Shown here: piece after piece, positions 1-4,889 of the stretch
Layout of the letters: each line of letters begins with the position of its first letter
Position numbering within the stretch: the first letter of the stretch is position 1
Source: Micrococcales bacterium UBA7472
GTDB taxonomy: Bacteria; Actinomycetota; Actinomycetes; Actinomycetales; Microbacteriaceae
NCBI GenBank assembly: GCA_002478545.1
Contig: DLOY01000054.1
Coordinates: 1 to 6,707, forward strand
Length of the DNA stretch: 6,707 nt
Direction: 5' to 3'
Notes under the pieces: generated by a model
Databases searched by the model: none
Seen by the model: only the letters and a program-made list of their open reading frames with translations
Told to the model about the DNA's origin: nothing
Position numbers and translations under genes: made by a program

Positions 1-902
1 GGCTCAAAAGCCGACTGGAAGATTCTTGAGCCGCGATCTTGAGCCTTGGAGGCTGATGGGTCGTTCGGATCTACCGAGGGTGCTTCAGCGGCAACGATGA
101 TCTTGCCCGTCTTGGCCTCCATGACCACAGCACTAGCCCAGTCAGCGGAGAGGTCATTTACGGAGTCAGCCAAAACCTGCTGAGCAAAGAACTGAAGATT
201 GGAGTCAATGGTGAGCTTGAGATTGCCACCGTTTTGAATCGGCTGAGTCATCACGCTCGATGCCGGAATACGAACTCCCTCAGCACTTCGCTCATAGGTC
301 TCTTGCCCATCCACACCAGCAAGACAGGTGTTGTATTGCCGCTCAAGGCCCGCTAGTGGCTCCCCATCGGCACCGACAAAGCCAATTAGGTTTCCAGCGA
401 CAGCGCCATTTGGGTAGAGACGATCAGCAAACCGGTCGAAGTAAATCCATGGCACCTTCAACTCACGAATTGCACTGTAGGTCTCAGCATCCACTCGTTT
501 GGCGAGGTTTGCATACTGAGAATCGCCAACCAGCCTTGGAGCGATTTCGCTAACGGTTAGGCCAAGCAACTTTGCCAGCTCAATGGCAATTTGCTCCACC
601 GGAATCTCTGTTCGAGTGCCATCCTCCGAGTAGCGAATTACTGGAGCAACGTTCTTTGGGGCAACGTTCACGTCATAGCGAAATACGGTACGAGCAAGAA
701 TTTGGCCGGAACTGTCCTGAATCTCACCACGCAGCGCGGTCAGAGTTTGCGTCACGGAGCGTCGCTCCATGGACTTTTCTTTAATCTCAGCCGCTTGGAC
801 GACTTGGAAATCCACGAGTCGAATACCAAGCAGGCCCACAAGGCCAAGCGTGAAGAGAATGAAGAACCCAAAGCGTCGGTTCACACTGCGCTGGGAACCC
901 AT
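1..902 (-). CDS. ftsI: Penicillin-binding protein 2/3 (FtsI), septal peptidoglycan transpeptidase, N-terminal part
   Basis: Class B penicillin-binding protein that cross-links septal peptidoglycan in the divisome. It is a single-pass membrane protein with its catalytic domain outside the cell. The reading frame is open from the ATG at 902 to the window edge: 300 codons plus two bases, so the C-terminal half is missing. A basic N-terminus (RRF at residues 9-11) precedes a hydrophobic anchor at about 12-30. The class B dimerisation-domain signature follows at about 58-70 (RGEIQDSSG), with GLERQYN in the middle region. The last residues, FEP, are the usual lead-in to the SxxK active-site motif (FEPGS..K), so the window stops just before the catalytic serine. 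The start lies 6 bases after the ftsL stop, with an AGGTAGG-like ribosome site overlapping that stop, indicating co-translation with ftsL. Position at the end of mraZ-rsmH-ftsL supports FtsI over other class B PBPs. The family call is firm; activity cannot be judged. Confidence 0.93.
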   Translation of the reverse strand, partial: MGSQRSVNRRFGFFILFTLGLVGLLGIRLVDFQVVQAAEIKEKSMERRSVTQTLTALRGEIQDSSGQILARTVFRYDVNVAPKNVAPVIRYSEDGTRTEIPVEQIAIELAKLLGLTVSEIAPRLVGDSQYANLAKRVDAETYSAIRELKVPWIYFDRFADRLYPNGAVAGNLIGFVGADGEPLAGLERQYNTCLAGVDGQETYERSAEGVRIPASSVMTQPIQNGGNLKLTIDSNLQFFAQQVLADSVNDLSADWASAVVMEAKTGKIIVAAEAPSVDPNDPSASKAQDRGSRIFQSAFE

Positions 903-908
903 TGGGAC

Positions 909-1418
909 CTACCTAGTTGGAGAAGCTGGAATTACAGTCAAAACTACTTCTTCAGTAGCAATCTGCTGAGTTTCAACACTCGAAGCCTCCAAGGATGCAA
1001 CCTTGGTCTCAGAGAAATCAGAAACGGTTCCAAGTGCAGAGTTTGCGACCAGGTTGGCGCTAGCAAGCGGCGCGTTTGATGGGTCTGCAGGTTTTGGCTG
1101 ACCGTAAACCTTGTCCTTTTCTAGATCGAGCAAAACCGATGCTGGGTTGGCAACCATGCCCAAACGATTTGCCGCGTCAGCCAAGTTTTGAGGAGAGGCT
1201 AGGGAGTCCACCTCTTCCTGGATGATCTGAACCTGAGTAGTCAAGTCCCGCTTTTGTGCTTTCAGTGCTGCCAGCTGGTAAGCGTCCTGGGTCAAAACCA
1301 TGTTCAGGGCCAACTGGGCAAGGTAAACGGCAATCATGCCGAGCACGAAGATTAGCCCTGCCGAAAGCCTTGGCCTAAGACGCTTCGCCTCGTTTGGTGA
1401 TAATAGAAATACAGCCAT
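909..1418 (-). CDS. ftsL: FtsL-like cell division protein
   Basis: Small bitopic membrane protein, 169 residues, in the FtsL position between rsmH and ftsI. FtsL works with FtsB/DivIC and FtsQ to scaffold and activate the septal synthase. A short cytoplasmic N-terminus with basic residues (KRLRPR) precedes one membrane segment at about 19-41. A coiled-coil-like stretch follows at about 44-75 (heptad-spaced hydrophobics and Q/K/E), then the typical LASPQNLADAANRLGM region of FtsL/DivIC proteins at about 73-90. The remaining 65 or so residues form an A/S/V/E/T-rich tail without recognisable fold. The ATG shares its A with the last base of the rsmH TAA stop (TAATG), and AAAGGG six bases upstream serves as ribosome site, so translation is probably coupled to rsmH. 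FtsL is poorly conserved in sequence; the identification rests on topology, the LA.P..L...A..LGM signature and gene order. Confidence 0.85.
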   Translation of the reverse strand: MAVFLLSPNEAKRLRPRLSAGLIFVLGMIAVYLAQLALNMVLTQDAYQLAALKAQKRDLTTQVQIIQEEVDSLASPQNLADAANRLGMVANPASVLLDLEKDKVYGQPKPADPSNAPLASANLVANSALGTVSDFSETKVASLEASSVETQQIATEEVVLTVIPASPTR

Positions 1419-2362
1419 TAGTTGCCCTTTACCTTTTCTCCAGCCCGCAACCTTGCGGAAGCAGCACGTGGGTTTAGCTCAAGCTCGCGCTCGCCACTTC
1501 GCTCCACGCCGCGAGTGATGATTTTGAAAATTGGTGCCGTTCCCGGTAGTTCAATTGGCATCTCAACCGGAGTTGAACTGGTCGCAGCTTTTTGCATGGC
1601 TTCTTTGACAATGCCGTCCTCGAGGGAGTGGTAGGACATTACGACCAAGCGTCCGCCTACCTTGAGGGCATCGATAGCCTGCGGCATCGCACGCTCCAAG
1701 ATGCCTAGCTCATCATTGACTGCGATTCTTAGCGCCTGGTAAACCCGCTTTGCTGGGTGGCCGGATTGCTTGCCAGGAACCGCAGGCACTACCTCAGAAA
1801 CAATCTTGTTTAGCTGGGAAGACATCGTGATTGGAGTGCTTTTTCGAGCGGCCACGATTCTTCTCGCAATCGGCATTGCATACCGCTCTTCGCCGTAGAC
1901 GCGGAAAATGCGACCGAGCTCAAACTCGTCCAACTCCGCCAGTAGGTCTGCAGCGGTAGAACCCTGGGTTTGATCCATGCGCATGTCCAAGAAACTGTCT
2001 TGGGAGTAACTGAATCCGCGCTCGGCTTGATCAAGCTGCATTGAGCTGACACCCAAATCCATGAGAATCCCATCGACTGATGAGTCGGCGGCCACCTGGT
2101 CAATCTCGTCGTAGGTACCGAAGTGAGTCTTGAAGCGATCTCCGAAAGCAGCAAGGCGCTCGCTGGCAAGTTTGAGAGCGACTGGGTCTCGATCGATACC
2201 GATAACGGTGAGCTGAGGGTGCTCTTTGAGCATGGCCTCGGTGTGACCACCCAAACCCAGCGTGGCATCAATCACCAGTGCGGGTCTGTTCTCAATAGCG
2301 GGGCGAAGCAGTTCGAGGCAACGCTCAAGTAGAACCGGAACATGAAGGGTTGAAGTGATCAT
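1418..2362 (-). CDS. rsmH: 16S rRNA (cytosine(1402)-N(4))-methyltransferase RsmH (MraW)
   Basis: S-adenosylmethionine-dependent enzyme that N4-methylates C1402 of 16S rRNA in the decoding centre of the small ribosomal subunit; cytoplasmic. The protein has 314 residues, the usual family length. The N-terminal HVPVLL box is at 7-12, the SAM-binding loop DATLGLGGHT at 32-41, the acidic ribose-binding strand GIDRDP at 55-60, DLGVSSMQLD at 102-111, and SYHSLED at 243-249 near the active site; all are family hallmarks and look intact. The ATG at 2362 places the HVPVLL box at the expected distance from the N-terminus; a weak GGGA lies just upstream. The gene sits 115 bases downstream of mraZ and its stop overlaps the ftsL start by one base. 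This mraZ-rsmH-ftsL-ftsI order is the classic head of the dcw cluster. Identification is essentially certain. Confidence 0.98.
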   Translation of the reverse strand: MITSTLHVPVLLERCLELLRPAIENRPALVIDATLGLGGHTEAMLKEHPQLTVIGIDRDPVALKLASERLAAFGDRFKTHFGTYDEIDQVAADSSVDGILMDLGVSSMQLDQAERGFSYSQDSFLDMRMDQTQGSTAADLLAELDEFELGRIFRVYGEERYAMPIARRIVAARKSTPITMSSQLNKIVSEVVPAVPGKQSGHPAKRVYQALRIAVNDELGILERAMPQAIDALKVGGRLVVMSYHSLEDGIVKEAMQKAATSSTPVEMPIELPGTAPIFKIITRGVERSGERELELNPRAASARLRAGEKVKGN

Positions 2363-2477
2363 AGATTCCCACTTGTTCTGCCCTGGAACTTGGTCCCTGT
2401 CCGTCTGTGAGCTTGGTTTTCACAGGTTCCGGCTTAGGGGAAGAAAGTCGGATACGGCCAAGGGCCAAATCCCAGGT
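2363..2477 (-). other. mraZ-rsmH intergenic leader with inverted repeat
   Basis: This 115-base spacer separates mraZ from rsmH, whereas the downstream dcw genes here overlap or nearly touch. CTGTGA (2405-2410) and TCACAG (2420-2425) form a perfect 6-bp stem around a 9-base loop. GGAAC (2385-2389) can pair with GTTCC (2426-2430) outside it, leaving a 15-base bulge. No run of T follows on the minus strand, so it does not look like a terminator. I found no convincing -10/-35 pair for a separate rsmH promoter. It may be a structured leader, an RNA processing site or simple spacer; function is unknown. Confidence 0.4.
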
Positions 2478-2909
2478 TTAGAACAGTCCGGGGATCACCT
2501 CCTCGACCTGATTGGCGAATGATTCCTCATTGCTAGCTAGATACTCGCTCCATGCTTGGGCATCCCAAATCTCAGCTCGAGAGCCGACGCCGATGATGAC
2601 CAAGTCTTTGCTAAGTCCTGCGTACTGGCGCAAGAGAGCAGGTAGGGAAACTCGACCCTGTTTGTCCACGCTCTCGTCAGATGCACCCGAGAGCATGACG
2701 CGCATGTAGTCACGGGCATCCTTCACAGATGCTGGCGCTTGACGCAGTTTTTCGAGGATGGCAGTGAACTCGCTGGCCGGGAAAACATAGAGGCAGCGTT
2801 CCTGCCCACGAGTGATTACTACGCCGTCAGATAGCTCATCTCTGAACTTAGCTGGGAGGAATAGCCGGCCCTTTTCATCAAGCTTCGGGGTATGCGTACC
2901 AAGCAGCAT
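2478..2909 (-). CDS. mraZ: Transcriptional regulator MraZ
   Basis: DNA-binding protein that heads the dcw cluster and usually controls its own operon. The protein has 143 residues, the standard MraZ length, with two tandem SpoVT/AbrB-like half-domains. Each carries the DxxGR signature: DEKGR at 11-15 followed by LFLPAKFR, and DKQGR at 82-86 followed by VSLPALLR. MraZ assembles as a ring of several subunits and contacts tandem short repeats. The frame is open further upstream to 3002, but the ATG at 2909 is chosen for three reasons: homologues begin M(L/F)LGTHTPKLDEKGR; AAGGGG (2918-2923) lies 8 bases upstream as a ribosome site; and the upstream extension would run through the operator-like repeats. 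The three 10-bp repeats directly upstream support autoregulation. A terminator isolates the gene from the DUF3040 gene behind it. Confidence 0.97.
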   Translation of the reverse strand: MLLGTHTPKLDEKGRLFLPAKFRDELSDGVVITRGQERCLYVFPASEFTAILEKLRQAPASVKDARDYMRVMLSGASDESVDKQGRVSLPALLRQYAGLSKDLVIIGVGSRAEIWDAQAWSEYLASNEESFANQVEEVIPGLF

Positions 2910-2917
2910 CGCTGTTT

Positions 2918-2923
2918 CCCCTT
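2918..2923 (-). promoter_or_regulatory. mraZ ribosome binding site
   Basis: AAGGGG on the minus strand lies 8 bases before the ATG at 2909. It decides the start in favour of the 143-residue MraZ over a 31-residue longer reading at 3002. Confidence 0.75.
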
Positions 2924-2930
2924 CCCAAGC

Positions 2931-2960
2931 TTTACTCCACTTTACTCCACTTTGCTCCAC
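2931..2960 (-). promoter_or_regulatory. MraZ operator: three tandem 10-bp repeats
   Basis: On the minus strand the sequence reads GTGGAGCAAA, GTGGAGTAAA, GTGGAGTAAA with no spacer. Two copies are identical and the third differs at one base. Known MraZ sites in other bacteria are short direct repeats, usually three or more copies with about one helical turn between them, just upstream of mraZ (TGGGN-type in E. coli, AAAGTG-type in Mollicutes). The AAAGTGG phase of this array resembles the latter. A 10-bp period puts each box on the same face of the helix, as needed for a multimeric ring. The array ends 21 bases before the ATG. Operator identity is inferred from position, period and motif. Confidence 0.85.
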
Positions 2961-3010
2961 AACTGGGGAAATTTGCGGGCTTTTTGCTCCCTTTTTCATC
3001 ACATTTGGGT

Positions 3011-3038
3011 AAAGAAAAACCCCGGCCTCGACCGGGGT
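3011..3038 (-). terminator. Rho-independent terminator after the DUF3040 gene
   Basis: Read on the minus strand, ACCCCGG (3038-3032) and CCGGGGT (3025-3019) form a 7-bp GC-rich stem around a 6-base loop, followed by TTTTTCTTT (3019-3011). It begins 18 bases past the DUF3040 gene stop. The T-tract exists only on the minus strand, so it ends DUF3040 gene transcription and implies that mraZ has its own promoter in 2961-3010. Confidence 0.88.
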
Positions 3039-3056
3039 GAAATCAGGCCTGTCTAA

Positions 3057-3401
3057 TCAGTCGCCATTGAAACGCTGGTTCCAGCGATCCTCAAAGAAGT
3101 TGCCGCCTTGGTTATTGACCTTGATCTCAGGCAACTGCGGCAGCGTGAAGTTGGAGCTCGCGATGACCAGGCCGATCACCATCACCACAAATGCGACCAC
3201 TCCGAAGTAAGCGACCTGAAGCATGACTGCATAAATTAGCAATCCAATGCCGGCGAGCGTCAGAAGAACGCCCAAGACCAGCTTGCCGGAAGATTTGTTG
3301 GCAGAGTCGACGGCAGAAACTTTGCTGGCAAACTGTGGGTCTTGGCGCAGGTTGCGCTCCATCTCCTCCAGCAGTCGCTGCTCGTGCTCAGAAAGTGCCA
3401 T
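3057..3401 (-). CDS. DUF3040 family small membrane protein
   Basis: A 114-residue actinobacterial protein of unknown function. The N-terminus (ALSEHEQRLLEEMER at 2-16, then DPQFAS at 21-26) is the conserved DUF3040 signature and is predicted to be an amphipathic cytoplasmic helix. Two membrane segments follow, about 40-61 and 63-82, forming a hairpin, then a polar tail (83-114) rich in N, Q and charged residues. The ATG at 3401 has GGGAG six bases upstream and a TACAAT -10 about 23 bases upstream. The gene is a single-gene transcript ended by the terminator at 3011-3038. Location beside mraZ is shared with M. tuberculosis (Rv2169c, same family), which hints at an envelope or division-linked role, but no function is established. 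Confidence 0.9.
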   Translation of the reverse strand: MALSEHEQRLLEEMERNLRQDPQFASKVSAVDSANKSSGKLVLGVLLTLAGIGLLIYAVMLQVAYFGVVAFVVMVIGLVIASSNFTLPQLPEIKVNNQGGNFFEDRWNQRFNGD

Positions 3402-3423
3402 GGTTTACTCCCGATCTCTCCTA

Positions 3424-3452
3424 ATTGTAAACAGCGAATTGGGGTTAGGCTA
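3424..3452 (-). promoter_or_regulatory. DUF3040 gene promoter
   Basis: TACAAT on the minus strand (3429-3424) matches the sigma-70-type -10 at five of six bases. At 17-base spacing upstream the hexamer is TAGCCT (3452-3447), a poor -35, as is common in actinobacteria. Predicted transcription start is near 3417, giving a leader of about 16 bases that contains the GGGAG ribosome site (3412-3408). Confidence 0.6.
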
Positions 3453-3459
3453 TCCCGCG
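3425..3459 (+). promoter_or_regulatory. Prenyl synthase promoter, probably leaderless
   Basis: TAGGCT (3446-3451) fits the actinobacterial TAnnnT -10. The GTG start at 3459 follows after exactly seven bases, so the transcript should begin at or next to the start codon. There is no ribosome site in the usual place; the nearest G-run (3441-3444) is 14 bases away and upstream of the -10. A possible -35, TTGTAA (3425-3430), has a short 15-base spacer. The element overlaps the divergent DUF3040 promoter. Confidence 0.55.
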
Positions 3460-4550
3460 TGCCTCAAGATTTACTGCTAACTCTGGTCCAGGACAAGCTC
3501 GATCAGTTCTGCGACGCTAGGCGACTAGAGCTCCGGGAGATCTCTCCCGACATCGAAGTCATCATGGACTTCACTCAGTCTCTCTTATCTGGTGGTAAAA
3601 GATTTAGGGCGCTTTTCGCCTACTGGGCGTGGCGCGGCTATGCCAATCCAAATCGAGAGCTGACGCATGAAGATCCGATTGTAGGCATTGCCAGCTCCCT
3701 GGAAATGTTTCATGCTGCCGCGCTGGTTCACGACGATCTGCTTGACCAGAGCGACACCCGACGCGGCGCCCCAGCCATCCACAAAAGATTTGAATCGCTT
3801 CACCAGCAAAAGGCCTTCGCCGGATCCAAGGAGCGATTTGGAGTAGCCGGCTCGGTATTGGTCGGTGACATGATGCTTTCTTGGAGCTCCGAGCTGTTTG
3901 GAGATTCTCTCCTCAAAGCCAACCACCCCAATTCAGAGGCAGCCTGCAGAGCAGAGTTTGGCAAAATGCGTTTCGAGGTGATGGCGGGTCAGTATCTGGA
4001 TGTGCTCGAGGAGAACGCTGCTCCGACAAGGGAGCGTTCCGAGGCAGTGGAGCGAGCAAATCGCGTAATGCTTTATAAGACGGCGAAGTATTCCCTTGAG
4101 GCTCCGCTTTTGATTGGAGCATCACTTGCTGGGGCAAGAACCGAGCACCTGGGCGGCCTTAGTCGCTTTGGTATTCCACTTGGCCTGGCATTCCAGCTGC
4201 GTGACGATGTGCTGGGCGTGTTTGGAGATCCAGCCGTAACCGGCAAACCAGCGGGAGACGACCTTCGAGAGGGAAAGCGGACGGTGTTGATTGGATTCAC
4301 ACTTGAGGCGGTTCCTGCTTCAGTGGGCAAACTATTTGAAGAACTGCTGACCAGTGGTGAGCTTGAGATTGATCAAATTGAATGGATGCGGAACCTGATT
4401 GTGGAATCAGGGGCGTTGGATAAGACCGAGAAGCTCATTTCCGAGTATTCCTCCCGATCGATTGAAGCTTTGGCTGCCTTGGAAATCTCCGAAGAGGCAA
4501 GACTCGCCTTGGCTCAGCTTGCGAACGCAGTTATCAACCGGGCCAAATAG
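3459..4550 (+). CDS. idsA: Polyprenyl synthetase (trans-isoprenyl diphosphate synthase, IdsA-type)
   Basis: Head-to-tail condensation of isopentenyl diphosphate onto allylic diphosphates, giving a medium-chain product such as geranylgeranyl or farnesyl diphosphate for carotenoid, quinone or lipid-carrier synthesis; cytoplasmic. The protein has 363 residues. Visible motifs are GGKRFR at 45-50 (diphosphate binding), the first aspartate-rich motif DDLLD at 92-96 followed by SDTRRG, MAGQ at 175-178, KTAKYS at 207-212, and the second aspartate-rich motif RDDVLG at 248-253 followed by a GKPAGDDLREGKRT loop. The second motif has G where many relatives have D, normal for actinobacterial IdsA proteins. 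Small residues (AAA at 86-88) just before the first motif suggest a chain longer than C15, but product length cannot be fixed from sequence. GTG 3459 is the only plausible start: homologues begin close to here, and the frame upstream runs into the divergent promoter and DUF3040 gene. The 3' end lies 3 bases from the converging Rv2175c-like gene. Confidence 0.93.
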   Translation: MPQDLLLTLVQDKLDQFCDARRLELREISPDIEVIMDFTQSLLSGGKRFRALFAYWAWRGYANPNRELTHEDPIVGIASSLEMFHAAALVHDDLLDQSDTRRGAPAIHKRFESLHQQKAFAGSKERFGVAGSVLVGDMMLSWSSELFGDSLLKANHPNSEAACRAEFGKMRFEVMAGQYLDVLEENAAPTRERSEAVERANRVMLYKTAKYSLEAPLLIGASLAGARTEHLGGLSRFGIPLGLAFQLRDDVLGVFGDPAVTGKPAGDDLREGKRTVLIGFTLEAVPASVGKLFEELLTSGELEIDQIEWMRNLIVESGALDKTEKLISEYSSRSIEALAALEISEEARLALAQLANAVINRAK

Positions 4551-4553
4551 CGA

Positions 4554-4889
4554 TTAACCCAGCGCCTGGGCGGCCCGACGAACCGGTGCTTTGTGCCCCT
4601 GAAGCAGAGCCTCAATTGGTGAGCTTTCAAGATACTGATTGTCCTGGTAAAGCCACTCGATGGCCTCCGACTCACTGAACCCCATGTCAAGCAGAAGCAG
4701 CATCGTTCCGCGAATACTTGGCAGTGGCTCACCATTTTGAATCAGATGTGCCGGGATCATCGGCTGCTTCTCGACCCTGACGGCGAAGAGTATGTGCTCT
4801 TCGATCAAGCGCCTGACCTTCGAAGCTGAAACTCCAAGAATGTCAGCCACTTGATCAATGGTCAGCCAGGAATCAACCCGATCAATCAC
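4554..4889 (-). CDS. Rv2175c-family HTH DNA-binding protein
   Basis: A 111-residue protein of the actinobacterial Rv2175c family. A winged helix-turn-helix-like segment occupies about 8-34 (WLTIDQVADILGVS, then KVRRLIEE). The C-terminal part contains the family's GFSESEAIEWL and final RRAAQAL. Rv2175c of M. tuberculosis binds DNA and is phosphorylated on an N-terminal threonine by the kinase PknL. The frame is open to an ATG at 4979, but GTG at 4889 is preferred: AAGGAG lies nine bases upstream, it forms a GTGA overlap with the aroG stop, and the conserved domain begins within a few residues. From this start there is no N-terminal extension comparable to that carrying the phosphorylated threonine. 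The gene is translationally coupled to aroG. DNA target and role are unknown. Confidence 0.88.
   Translation of the reverse strand: MIDRVDSWLTIDQVADILGVSASKVRRLIEEHILFAVRVEKQPMIPAHLIQNGEPLPSIRGTMLLLLDMGFSESEAIEWLYQDNQYLESSPIEALLQGHKAPVRRAAQALG
4558..4570. terminator. Short GC hairpin at the convergent gene ends
   Basis: CCCAG-CGC-CTGGG is a perfect 5-bp stem with a 3-base loop. It covers the last codons of the Rv2175c-like gene and lies 8 bases past the prenyl synthase stop. The minus strand has only a weak TTAAT after it and the plus strand has no T-tract. It may contribute to termination at this tail-to-tail junction, but could be chance. Confidence 0.25.

Noticed and set aside
591..1079. 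Plus-strand open frame of 162 codons opposite ftsI and ftsL
   Set aside because: It spans two real genes on the other strand and has no protein-like motif.
2405..2425. Inverted repeat in the mraZ-rsmH gap as a terminator
   Set aside because: The stem is not GC-rich and no T-tract follows on either strand; kept only as a structured leader.
2931..2960. Tandem repeats as a CRISPR array or slippage microsatellite
   Set aside because: The unit is only 10 bases with no spacers, and its position before mraZ fits the known MraZ operator architecture.
2478..3002. Longer MraZ reading from ATG 3002 (31 extra residues)
   Set aside because: The extension runs through the operator repeats, has no family similarity, and the ATG at 2909 has a better ribosome site and the standard 143-residue length.
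3342..3458. Upstream in-frame extension of the prenyl synthase to ATG 3342
   Set aside because: It lies antisense to the start of the DUF3040 gene and across the divergent promoters; the residues are unlike the family.
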